Positions 44,295 to 52,134 of a stretch of 64,000 bases of DNA are shown here, piece by piece. Origin of the DNA: Paenibacillus oceani (GTDB lineage Bacteria > Bacillota > Bacilli > Paenibacillales > NBRC-103111). A program made the translations under genes and the position numbers. How positions within the stretch are numbered: the stretch's first letter is position 1; every line of letters begins with the position of its first letter. The DNA lies in contig NZ_JACXJA010000014.1 of the NCBI RefSeq assembly GCF_014705615.1, positions 1 through 64,000 of the forward strand, given 5' to 3'. Under the pieces are notes generated by a model that worked only from the letters and a program-made list of their open reading frames with translations, was not told the DNA's origin and made no database searches.

Positions 44295-44460
44295 GCACGC
44301 AAGCAAGAGGAGATTCCGCAGAACTTCCCGAACGAACCGCTGGGCTGCAAAGGACCCGTTTGGGAGACCGGTTCGCAGTGGGAACTGCTTCCTAGCGCTA
44401 GGATAGCAGAGGTTGAGTATACGTGTTAGAAAGCCGGGCTGTGCGCTCCGGCTTTTTTTG
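44295..44460 (+). other. Palindrome-rich, possibly structured segment ending in a terminator
   Basis: Between the ATPase gene and a pseudogene several stems can be drawn in succession: GAACCG/CGGTTC (44334-44339 with 44369-44374), GCAGT/ACTGC (44375-44388), and the perfect palindrome CCTAGCGCTAGG (44391-44402), all ahead of an intrinsic terminator. It may be a small RNA, a leader of the decayed downstream gene, or a 3' untranslated region. I recognise no known class. Confidence 0.35.
44430..44459 (+). terminator. Intrinsic terminator
   Basis: AAGCCGG pairs with CCGGCTT, then a run of T. Confidence 0.8.
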
Positions 44461-44489
44461 TTCATTTGCGCCGCGAATTTACTGGCACT

Positions 44490-45618
44490 GAGGGGGGGGA
44501 TCCTCCACCCGGTATGAAGTGATCGCGCTCGGCTCCGGCGAGGAGGCGCTTTGCTACTTGCTGCAGGAGGAGATCGACGACCTGGCTGTCATCCTGATGG
44601 ATGTACAGATGCCGGGCTTGAACGGCTTCGAGATGGTTAAACGGATCAAGCAGCGGGACAGGTGTAAAGACATACCTGTTATTTTCCTGAATGCCATTAG
44701 TTTTTCCCACGAGCATGACAGACGGGGCTATGACGTCGGTTCGATCGATTATTTGTTCAAGCCGGTTGACCCGGAACTGCTTAAAATGAAAGTGGAAGCG
44801 TTCGTCAAGCTGCACCGTTGTCACCGATCGAGATCGACCATGATCAATGTTTGCTGGAAGTCATCATCGACATCACCGAGCAGCTCCGGTTCGAGAAGGA
44901 AATGACCCGTCTGTCCGAACTGAATCTGATCGGCGAGATGGCCGCCGGCATCGCGCACGAAATCCGCTATCCGATGACGACGATCCGGGGATTTCTCCAC
45001 TTGTCCAAAGGCGTGGGAGGGCGGATGGGAAGCGAGCATATCGACATTATGCTGGATGAGCTCGACCGGGCCAACAGCATCATTACGGAATATTTGTCGC
45101 TGGCGAAAAACAAACAGACCGATATCCGGCCGGCTTCGCTCAACCGGCTGCTTGAGTCGCTGTATCCGCTGCTTCATGCGGAAGCGATGCTGTCAGGCAA
45201 ACACATTCATATCGAATACGGGGAATTGGCGGAGCTGGAGCTGGATGAGAAAGAAATCCGGCAGCTCGTCCTGAACATCTCGCTGAACGGTTTGGAAGCG
45301 ATGGAGCCGGGGGGAATATTAACGATTGCGACGTGTACGGAAAAAGGCTGCGGCGTGCTTCGGATCGCCGATCAGGGGCACGGGATCGGCAAATAGAATA
45401 TGGAGAAGCTCGGGCGGCCGTTTTTTACGACGAAGGAGCATGGTACGGGGCTGGGGCTGGCGGTCTGCTACAGCATTGCGGCCCGGCACGGGGCGGTCAT
45501 CGAAGTGGACAGCAGCCCAGGCGGCACGAAGTTTACAGTCCGGCTTCCTGATATGACATTTAATGGAAGTGTTATCAAAAAAACTGAGGCGATCTTGTCC
45601 GGCGACGGCAACCTCTAA
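44490..45618 (+). pseudogene. Decayed response regulator-histidine kinase gene
   Basis: The remains of a protein with an N-terminal receiver and a C-terminal kinase. The receiver lacks its first 45 or so residues, including the acidic pair, but keeps the phospho-Asp in ILMDVQMPGLNGFEMV, the Lys in IDYLFKPVDPE and no start codon. Near 44825 the frame shifts, and most of a PAS linker is missing (DITEQLRFEKEM remains). The dimerisation segment GEMAAGIAHEIRYPMTTIRGFL has Tyr where Asn is usual. At 45394-45396 a TAG interrupts the ATPase domain, which then continues in frame (EKLGRPFFTTKEHGTGLGLAVCYSIA). Truncation, frameshift and stop together show it is not functional. Confidence 0.85.
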
Positions 45619-45630
45619 ACAACGTGCGGT

Positions 45631-45668
45631 CCGGGAGGGGCCGGATTGGTCTTACCTCCCGGGTTTTG
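45631..45668 (+). terminator. Terminator-like hairpin after the kinase remnant
   Basis: CCGGGAGG pairs with CCTCCCGG, followed by GTTTTG. Confidence 0.6.
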
Positions 45669-45679
45669 CCGCCATTCGC

Positions 45680-46594
45680 TTACATCTGTGCTTTCATCGT
45701 CTTCAAATATTCCGAAGGGGCCATGCCGGTCGCTTTCTTGAACTGGCGGGAAAAATAATGAATGCTCGTATAGCCGAGCCGCTCGGCGATCTCCGTGACG
45801 TTGCACGTATCCTCGCGGATATGCTGCTTCGCCCGCTCGATCCGCAGCTTGCTCATATATTCGGTAATTCCGCTGCCAGTATGCTGGCGGAAAACGGTGC
45901 GCAGATGCGTCTTGCTCAGCGCGAATTCGGCGCACAGCCGGTCGATTGACGGGTGCTCGTGCAGATGCTCCTCCAAATAGCGGACAATGCGCCCGACCAG
46001 CTCTCGCTGGCCTTTTTCCTTCGTAATCGACGACAGCTTCGGCTTTTGCGCCTGTACCTGGTTGTTGCGGATGAGCCGGATGAACAGCGCTTCCAAGTAA
46101 ATTTTAATCAGCTGCTCTGCGCCGAAATCGAACTTTTCCTTACGTGTGAGCGGGTGAGCCGACTTGCGCTTCACCGTTACGGAATAAGGGCGCGCTACAG
46201 GCAGGACGAACAGTTTGTTGCCTTCCTCGATGATTTGCGATAGCAGTTGACGCTCTTCGTTGCCGAGATGAAGCGCTTTATGGGAGAAAAAGCTCATCGC
46301 CTCGGACTTGCATTCGAACGAGATGATAAAAATGTTCGGCGGCGTCTTCCGGTTGCAGCGCAAGCTGTGAAATTCGTTCGGCGTATAAAATACGATATCC
46401 CCCTGTTTGACATGAAAGGTCGTAAAGTCGGTCGTAATCTCCACTTCCCCTTTGTCCACGTACAGAAACTCCCAGAAATCGTGCCTTTCGCCGCTGTATA
46501 CGTAGCCCTGACGCAGCTCGTTATAATGGAACGAGTATATTTTATCGACCGATATTTGCTCTCTCAGTTTAATGTGCCGGTGTCGTTTCCTCAT
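45680..46594 (-). CDS. AraC-family regulator of the adjacent dehydrogenase operon
   Basis: A 304-residue cupin-AraC regulator. The sensor domain has GERHDFWEFLYVDKGEVEITTD and FHVKQGDIVFYTPNEFHSLRC. The C-terminal DNA-binding domain has IDRLCAEFALSKTHLRTVFRQHTGSGITEYMSKLRIERAKQHI and NVTEIAERLGYTSIHYFSRQFKKATGMAPSEYL. It is divergent from the dehydrogenase operon with 266 bases between, in which a phased direct repeat occurs, so it is the likely regulator of that operon. The ATG at 46594 has AGGTGGG upstream. The ligand is unknown. Confidence 0.87.
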   Translation of the reverse strand: MRKRHRHIKLREQISVDKIYSFHYNELRQGYVYSGERHDFWEFLYVDKGEVEITTDFTTFHVKQGDIVFYTPNEFHSLRCNRKTPPNIFIISFECKSEAMSFFSHKALHLGNEERQLLSQIIEEGNKLFVLPVARPYSVTVKRKSAHPLTRKEKFDFGAEQLIKIYLEALFIRLIRNNQVQAQKPKLSSITKEKGQRELVGRIVRYLEEHLHEHPSIDRLCAEFALSKTHLRTVFRQHTGSGITEYMSKLRIERAKQHIREDTCNVTEIAERLGYTSIHYFSRQFKKATGMAPSEYLKTMKAQM

Positions 46595-46737
46595 GGCTCC
46601 CACCTTTTGGACGCGTTTCGTATAAAGAAGCTTTTCCAGCAAACGGTTCCTGAGTTAATCGTATGCGGCCGACCTTCCCTTGTCAAATGGCTGCGAGTGT
46701 TATCAGGGGCGGACATCCCTTGGCGCCACTGCTCCTA

Positions 46738-46768
46738 AAGTGCAAAGATTCCGATTCAAAAGTGCAAA
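46738..46768. promoter_or_regulatory. Candidate AraC-type operator (phased direct repeat)
   Basis: AAGTGCAAA occurs at 46738-46746 and again at 46760-46768, exactly 22 bases apart, two helical turns. Both lie upstream of a -10 box TATGAT at 46811-46816 that has no good -35. AraC activators typically bind such half-site pairs; the assignment is inferred from position. Confidence 0.5.
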
Positions 46769-46860
46769 TTTTGCGTCGTTTTAGATAAAGCTTTTCTTTC
46801 CGTTCGCCGTTATGATAACGGTGAGAAAACGGTTTCCAGCCGAATGGAGGAAAAAAACAG

Positions 46861-47847
46861 ATGAGTAAAATCCGCACAGCTGTAGTTGGTCTTAACATGG
46901 GGCTCGATCACGCTTACGCTTACAAGCTTGCTGAACGATCCGAACTGCGGTGGGTCGTCGATCTCGACGAAGAGAAAGCAAAGAAAGTAGCCGCGGATCT
47001 GGGCTGCAATTACACGACGGACTGGACGACGATTCTGGACGATATCGATGCCGTCAGCCTTTGTACGCCGCATCATCTGCATGCTCCTCAGTCGCTTACG
47101 GCGATCGCCGCCGGCAAACACGTCCTTCTGGAGAAGCCGCTGGCGAATTCGGAGGAAGATTGCTTAAACGTCATTCAGGCTGCCGAACAAAACAACGTCA
47201 CCCTGATGCTCGCCTTCGTCGTACGGTTCCTGCCGGCGATCCGCAAGCTGAAGGAAGCGGTGGACAGCGGCAAGTACGGCAAGCCGATCAGTGCGCAAGG
47301 GTGGGTCGAAGCCTTTTTGACACCGGCTCCGGGCACCTGGTTTTCCAGCAAAGAAAAACTTGGCGGAGGCGCCTTGTTCAGCCATGGCTGCCATTATATC
47401 GATATTTTGCTCTATTTGCTTGGCGAACCGGCCCGGGTCTCTCATTTCGGAACGCGTGTCGGCACGGACTGGATGGAAGGGGAGGGAACTTCGCACGGCA
47501 TCATCGAATTCAAAAGCGGAGCGCTCGCTCATCTGGTGACCAGCTGGGGCATGCGTTACAAGAAAACACCGGCGAGATTCCAAATTCATATGACCGAAGG
47601 CATGCTGGAGCTGGACAACAGCATGTGGAAGGTCGAAGCGATCTCGAAGGAAGGTACGGAAACGCTGTACGAGCGTCCTGCCGAATATCCGGCACGTCGC
47701 GGACAGAACGTTTTGTTCGAAATCGAGCATTTCCTCGAAAGCATCGCAACCGGACAGCGGCCGGAGACCGATGGTCACGAGATTTTGAAATCGCACCGGA
47801 CGATCTGGGCGATGTACAACAGCCAGGGCACCCCGGTGAACCTGTAA
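46861..47847 (+). CDS. Gfo/Idh/MocA-family oxidoreductase (operon gene 1)
   Basis: A 328-residue dehydrogenase. The N-terminus KIRTAVVGLNMGLDHAYAY has a divergent nucleotide-binding loop with no glycine triplet. The catalytic lysine lies in HVLLEKPLANSEED, and the C-terminal domain has LGGGALFSHGCHYIDILLYLLGEP. It is expected to oxidise or reduce a sugar or cyclitol using NAD(P). GGAGG lies well spaced before the ATG. It begins a three-gene operon with a second dehydrogenase (31 bases on) and a TIM-barrel isomerase, a combination common in inositol and uncommon-sugar catabolism. Confidence 0.88.
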   Translation: MSKIRTAVVGLNMGLDHAYAYKLAERSELRWVVDLDEEKAKKVAADLGCNYTTDWTTILDDIDAVSLCTPHHLHAPQSLTAIAAGKHVLLEKPLANSEEDCLNVIQAAEQNNVTLMLAFVVRFLPAIRKLKEAVDSGKYGKPISAQGWVEAFLTPAPGTWFSSKEKLGGGALFSHGCHYIDILLYLLGEPARVSHFGTRVGTDWMEGEGTSHGIIEFKSGALAHLVTSWGMRYKKTPARFQIHMTEGMLELDNSMWKVEAISKEGTETLYERPAEYPARRGQNVLFEIEHFLESIATGQRPETDGHEILKSHRTIWAMYNSQGTPVNL

Positions 47848-47878
47848 CGGCAGCGATAATGAAGGAGGCTGGATAACG

Positions 47879-48922
47879 ATGACGATCAAAGTTGGCTTAA
47901 TCGGATGCGGTCTGATGGGATCGCTGCATGCCCGCACGCTGCACAAGCTGCCGGGCGTAAAGGTGGCGGCCGTTCACAACCGGACGCGTGAAAAAGCGGA
48001 GTCGCTCGCCGCCGAAGTGGGCGCTACCGTGTATGATTCTTATGAGGCGCTGCTGGAGCAGGATTTGGATGCGGTATGGGTCGCTACGCCGGATCATCTG
48101 CATGTCGATGCCTCCAAGGCTGTTCTGGAATCGGGCAAGCACCTGTTTCTGGAGAAGGCGCTTGCCACCTCGGTGGAAGACGGGGCCGAGATCGTGGCGG
48201 CCGGAGCGAAACATCCGGAATTGAAGTCGATGGTCGCTTACCCGCTCCGCTTTGCTCCGGCTTACCGGACGATGAAGGAGACGGTTTCCCGGGCGGGCGC
48301 GGGCAAGACGATCCAGGCCTGGTCGATGCGGACGCATTTCCTCGATCCGAATCAGCGGGTGTACGACAAGTACCGTGATCATTACTACGATACGCCGAGC
48401 TGGTATTTTGACGATGTAACGGCCAAAGGCCCAATTTTCTCCCACGGCTCTCACGATTACGACCTGCTTACCTGGATGTGCGGCGAGGTGGAATCGGTGT
48501 TCGCTTACGGCGGCACATACCTGCTCCCTCCGGGCAGCGTAGCCGATGCCTTCACGGTATCGCTGCGGTTTGCGAGCGGCGGGATCGGCCAAGTCAGCAC
48601 CCCGTGGGTGACGCGGGTGGAATACGATATCACCGGAGTCGCAACGGAGAATCTGACCGTCGTGAACAACAACGGCCAGGTACTGGTGAAGGACGACGGC
48701 GGACCCGAGCAGAAAATATCGTTTGCGGACAACGATATGTGGGTCCAGCTGAACGGGCATTTCATTGACTGCATCCGTGAGAACAAGCAGCCGCTTATCT
48801 CGCTTGAGGACGGACTGCGCGTCATAGCGGTATCGGAAGCCGCGTATCGTTCGCTTAAGGAACGCCGCGAGGTGGCGGTCGATTATTCGGCGCTGCGCAG
48901 CGTTTCGCGGACCGGGGTGTAA
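47879..48922 (+). CDS. Gfo/Idh/MocA-family oxidoreductase (operon gene 2)
   Basis: A 347-residue dehydrogenase with the standard fingerprint VGLIGCGLMGSLHARTLHKLPGVKVAAVHNRT, catalytic lysine in HLFLEKALATSVEDG and the C-terminal GPIFSHGSHDYDLLTWMCGEVESVFAYGG. By overall layout it resembles inositol 2-dehydrogenase-like enzymes, but the exact substrate is not evident. GAAGGAGG precedes the ATG. It ends three bases before the start of the isomerase gene, indicating coupled expression. Confidence 0.9.
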   Translation: MTIKVGLIGCGLMGSLHARTLHKLPGVKVAAVHNRTREKAESLAAEVGATVYDSYEALLEQDLDAVWVATPDHLHVDASKAVLESGKHLFLEKALATSVEDGAEIVAAGAKHPELKSMVAYPLRFAPAYRTMKETVSRAGAGKTIQAWSMRTHFLDPNQRVYDKYRDHYYDTPSWYFDDVTAKGPIFSHGSHDYDLLTWMCGEVESVFAYGGTYLLPPGSVADAFTVSLRFASGGIGQVSTPWVTRVEYDITGVATENLTVVNNNGQVLVKDDGGPEQKISFADNDMWVQLNGHFIDCIRENKQPLISLEDGLRVIAVSEAAYRSLKERREVAVDYSALRSVSRTGV

Positions 48923-48924
48923 CA

Positions 48925-49791
48925 ATGAAGCCAACCGTCAAGCTTGCATGCATGAGCTGGATCTATAACAAGCATTCGTTCGAACGCGCTCTGGAGAGCA
49001 TATCCCGAGCAGGTTACCGTTACGTTTCGTTCGGCCTGCCGCACGAAGGCAAGCCTGCATTCGACGACGGGCTCGAAGGGGAAGCGGAGCGTATCGCGGC
49101 CTTGCTGAATAAGTACGGGCTCGAGCCTGTCTCGCTGGTCAGTACGGATGTCCTGCATCCGAATCAGCCGATCGAACGGGCCATCCAACGACTCGAGTTT
49201 GCCCGCGCCCTAGGCGTGGAGGAGTTGTTATCGCTCGGTACGACGAGTTACAAGCGATTTCCGGATGAGCCGCGTTCCGACGAAGAGATGGCGCCGATCA
49301 ACGAGGCGTTCGCGGACAAATACCGACGGGTCGGAGAGGAAGCGGGCAAGCGCGGACTGGTCGTCACGATCAAGCCGCACACCGGCAATACGGCTACGGC
49401 GGAAGTGATTGCGGACACGCTGCGTACGATCGGTTCACCGCACGTGAAAGCGTCTTATGATCCAGGCAACGTGCGGTTTTATGAAGGGATCGAGCCGGCG
49501 GACGATTTTCCCGCCATTGCGGCCCAGACGATCTCCGTTGTCGCCAAAGACCACCGGGGAGCACGCGCGGCGCTCGACTTCCCGATTCCGGGCGAGGGAG
49601 AAGCCAACTTCCCCGCGATATTCGCCACGATGCGCGAGACCGGCTTTACGGGTCCTGTAATCGTGGAACGTCTGGACGGGTTGAACGGCGAGTTCGGTGC
49701 GGACATTCCGGTGGAGCAACTGGATCGGCGGATTACCGAAGCACGCGTCAACCTGGAGCGGATGCTGCGGGAAGCGGGCTATGATATGTAG
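48925..49791 (+). CDS. Sugar phosphate isomerase/epimerase-like TIM-barrel protein (operon gene 3)
   Basis: A 288-residue AP-endonuclease-2-type TIM barrel: KLACMSWIYNKHSFERALESISRAGYRYVSFGLPHEG at the N-terminus, VVTIKPHTGN with the metal-binding His/Glu region, VKASYDPGNVRFYEG (Asp ligand), and SVVAKDHRGARAALDFPIPGEGEANFPAIF with GPVIVERL (Glu ligand). Members isomerise or dehydrate sugars and inositol derivatives with a divalent metal. Linked to two Gfo/Idh/MocA dehydrogenases, it probably serves the same catabolic route. Confidence 0.87.
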   Translation: MKPTVKLACMSWIYNKHSFERALESISRAGYRYVSFGLPHEGKPAFDDGLEGEAERIAALLNKYGLEPVSLVSTDVLHPNQPIERAIQRLEFARALGVEELLSLGTTSYKRFPDEPRSDEEMAPINEAFADKYRRVGEEAGKRGLVVTIKPHTGNTATAEVIADTLRTIGSPHVKASYDPGNVRFYEGIEPADDFPAIAAQTISVVAKDHRGARAALDFPIPGEGEANFPAIFATMRETGFTGPVIVERLDGLNGEFGADIPVEQLDRRITEARVNLERMLREAGYDM

Positions 49792-49818
49792 CGTAGTATA
49801 ACTGAATGATCCGGGTGG

Positions 49819-49856
49819 ACGGAAGAGTGCCTGCTATTCAGCGGGTCTTCTTCCGT
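49819..49856 (+). terminator. Hairpin after the isomerase operon
   Basis: ACGGAAGA and TCTTCCGT enclose an inner CCTGC/GCGGG pairing. The T tract is poor (GTTCCCGGCTTATTTTTT). Confidence 0.4.
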
Positions 49857-49891
49857 TCCCGGCTTATTTTTTGCGGGGGGGAGAGTGCTTT

Positions 49892-50800
49892 ATGGACAAC
49901 CGTCTTACGGAGCGGGATTCGATTGAAATCCGGCGTTTGGCAGACTGTACGTTCCGCCAGGCGGTGGAGCTGTGGAATCAAGGATTTTCCGGCTACTATT
50001 CGGATATGTCCACGACGCTTGAGAAGTTTACGGCAAGGCTCGGACGGGAGTCGATCCGCACGGACCTTTCGGTCGCGGCCTTTGTGAACGGAGAACCGGC
50101 CGGATTCGTCATGATCGCGTTGAAGGAAGCGGGCGGTGTCAAAATCGCCTGGAACGGCGGAACCGGAGTCAGCCCGAACCAGAGGGGCAAGGGGCTGGCC
50201 AAACTTCTGATGCGGGAAGCGGCGGAGGCGATCAAGGAGAGCGGTGCGTCCATCGCTTATTTGGAGGTCGTTCAGAAAAATGCGGGAGCGATTGCGGCAT
50301 ATGAAAGCGCAGGGTTCCGCAAGTGCGACGGCCTGATCGGAGCGAAGCTGGAAGGCCCGCTGCCGGCTTCCGCCGTGCAAGCGGACGAAGCGTACCGGGT
50401 CCGGCCCGCCAAGCTTCGCGAGCTGACGGCGCTTCCGTTTTTCCGTCATGATTCGGCGTGGAACTGTCAGTGGTTCAACCGGAGCGACAGCGAAGGGATT
50501 GCGGTTATCGACGAGCAGGGTGCAATCGGCGCTTACGCGATTGTCCGGCGTTCCTATGGAGAGAACGGGGAGCTGGCAGGAGCGGTGTTATTCCATTGTA
50601 CCGCCGACCCGGAACGCCCGGACCGGAACCGGCTCGCACGGGCCGCTGTTGCCGGTGCGTTCGGACCGGCGGACGCCGCTTGCACGAGAACGACGGACAA
50701 TTTGTCCATGTCCGACCCGGCGGTCACCGAATGGCTGGAGGAAGCAGGCTTCAAGACGATATACACCCAGTATTTGATGGTCGCGGACTTTTCGGCTTAA
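49892..50800 (+). CDS. GNAT-family N-acetyltransferase, tandem domain
   Basis: A 302-residue protein with two GNAT folds. The N-terminal one is complete and has the acetyl-CoA loop VSPNQRGKGLAKLLMREAAEAIKESGASIAYLEVVQKNAGAIAAYESAGFRK. The second (about 165-300) is degenerate, with a loop-like segment EWLEEAGFKTIYTQYLMV at the end. Tandem GNATs include mycothiol synthase-like and many uncharacterised enzymes; the substrate is unknown. GGGGGGAGAG precedes the ATG at 49892. It sits between the sugar operon and dapF with terminators on both sides. Confidence 0.8.
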   Translation: MDNRLTERDSIEIRRLADCTFRQAVELWNQGFSGYYSDMSTTLEKFTARLGRESIRTDLSVAAFVNGEPAGFVMIALKEAGGVKIAWNGGTGVSPNQRGKGLAKLLMREAAEAIKESGASIAYLEVVQKNAGAIAAYESAGFRKCDGLIGAKLEGPLPASAVQADEAYRVRPAKLRELTALPFFRHDSAWNCQWFNRSDSEGIAVIDEQGAIGAYAIVRRSYGENGELAGAVLFHCTADPERPDRNRLARAAVAGAFGPADAACTRTTDNLSMSDPAVTEWLEEAGFKTIYTQYLMVADFSA

Positions 50801-50899
50801 CGTTCATAGAGGCGGTTAAGCCGCCCGAACAGCCCCGGGGCTGACAATCCGGCGTCCCTTATTGGAGTTGCGCCAGGGCTTCCACGATATCATAAGAGT

Positions 50900-50938
50900 A
50901 GCTCCGGCCCTTGACTTTGGCGGTCCGGGGCTTTTTTT
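50900..50938 (+). terminator. Intrinsic terminator after the GNAT gene
   Basis: AGCTCCGG and CCGGGGCT enclose a 17-base loop with extra pairing, followed by TTTTTTT. Confidence 0.65.
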
Positions 50939-51212
50939 CGTACCGGATGAATGTCCCCGCCTGATGAATGCCTATCGCAGCCGTGCCCCCGCCAGCCGCT
51001 CGATCGTGCCTGCATCAGCTTCGTCCCTCCGTTCGCTTCGCCGCTTCCGACCGCCGAATTGTTAACGATTTCCGCATTATCCCGGATAACGGCGGGAAAA
51101 ATGGCGGTTTCCTCCGCCAGATTCGATATTGCTTACAAAATCACTAGGCATACTGTCCGTTATGCACTATAATAAGGTCTAATCCAAACGATTCAGAAAC
51201 CGAGGAACCGCC
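50939..51212. other. Intergenic region before dapF
   Basis: No intact gene is seen. On the minus strand, the stretch 50859-51133 shows fragments that read like protein in two frames but lack a start and contain stops. A TATAAT at 51169-51174 may be the dapF -10 box; a -35 is not clear. Confidence 0.35.
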
Positions 51213-52049
51213 ATGAATTTTACTAAAATGCACGGATTGGGCAACGATTTTATCGTAATCGCGGGCGAGTCCCGCCTGCCCGACAACGCGGCTTCGCTAG
51301 CCGTATCATGCTGCAACCGGTTTTTCGGAATCGGGGCCGACGGCCTGGTGTTCGTGCTGCCTTCCGACCGTGCCGATTTTATGATGCGGATTATGAATTC
51401 CGACGGTTCGGAGGCGGAGCAGTGCGGCAACGCCATCCGGTGTGTAGCCAAATACGTATACGATAATGGTTTAACCGATAAAACAGAGCTTGCGATCGAA
51501 ACGATCGGCGCAGGCGTTCAGCCCGTACGGCTTCAAGTGCAGGACGGCAAGGCAGTTTCCGTTACGGTAGATATGGGGATTCCGGTGCTGAACGGGCTGT
51601 CCGTCCCAACGACGGTGGACAGAAATCCGGTAGTGGATTATCCGGTGGAAATTGACGGGGTTACTTTCCGGTTTACCGCCGTGTCGATGGGGAATCCGCA
51701 TTGCGTCGTGTACGTGGACGATGCCGCCGGGTTCGATCTGTACCGCTGGGGGCCGAAGCTGGAGCAGCATCCGCTGTTTCCGAAGCGGGTTAACGTCGAA
51801 TTTGCCACGGTCCGCTCCCGCGAATATATCGACATGCGCGTCTGGGAGCGCGGGGCCGGGCCTACGCTGGCCTGCGGCACGGGAGCGTGCGCCACGCTGG
51901 TCGCTTCGGTGCTCAGGGGCGCGTCCGGCCGCCGCGCCGTCGTCTCGCTGAAGGGCGGAGATCTGGAGATCGAGTGGGCGGAAGAGGATGGCCGGGTGTA
52001 CATGACCGGCCCTGCCGTAACCGTATACCGGGGTACGCTGGTTGAATAG
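51213..52049 (+). CDS. dapF: Diaminopimelate epimerase
   Basis: A 278-residue enzyme that interconverts LL- and meso-diaminopimelate for lysine and peptidoglycan synthesis. It starts NFTKMHGLGNDFIVIAGE. Both active-site cysteines are present: Cys71 in AEQCGNAIRCVAKYV and Cys221 in ACGTGACATLVAS. The signatures GNPHCVVYVDDA and SREYIDMRVWERGAGPTLACG are intact. GAGGAACC precedes the ATG. It is followed 85 bases later by a homocysteine methyltransferase/MTHFR gene in the same direction. Confidence 0.96.
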   Translation: MNFTKMHGLGNDFIVIAGESRLPDNAASLAVSCCNRFFGIGADGLVFVLPSDRADFMMRIMNSDGSEAEQCGNAIRCVAKYVYDNGLTDKTELAIETIGAGVQPVRLQVQDGKAVSVTVDMGIPVLNGLSVPTTVDRNPVVDYPVEIDGVTFRFTAVSMGNPHCVVYVDDAAGFDLYRWGPKLEQHPLFPKRVNVEFATVRSREYIDMRVWERGAGPTLACGTGACATLVASVLRGASGRRAVVSLKGGDLEIEWAEEDGRVYMTGPAVTVYRGTLVE

Positions 52050-52134
52050 ATCCATAGCAGCAGGCAGGTTTCGGATGGGAGATTTGCAGTTTTCAATAGA
52101 GAGATTTATATAGAAAGCTTGGGTGAGGAACCGG

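Noticed and set aside
44334-44410. Possible tRNA-like fold
   Set aside because: The stems do not make a cloverleaf and there is no CCA-type acceptor or recognisable anticodon arm.
52050-52134. SAM riboswitch upstream of the homocysteine methyltransferase/MTHFR gene
   Set aside because: Expected from B. subtilis yitJ, but only 85 bases are available and no S-box core or terminator is seen.
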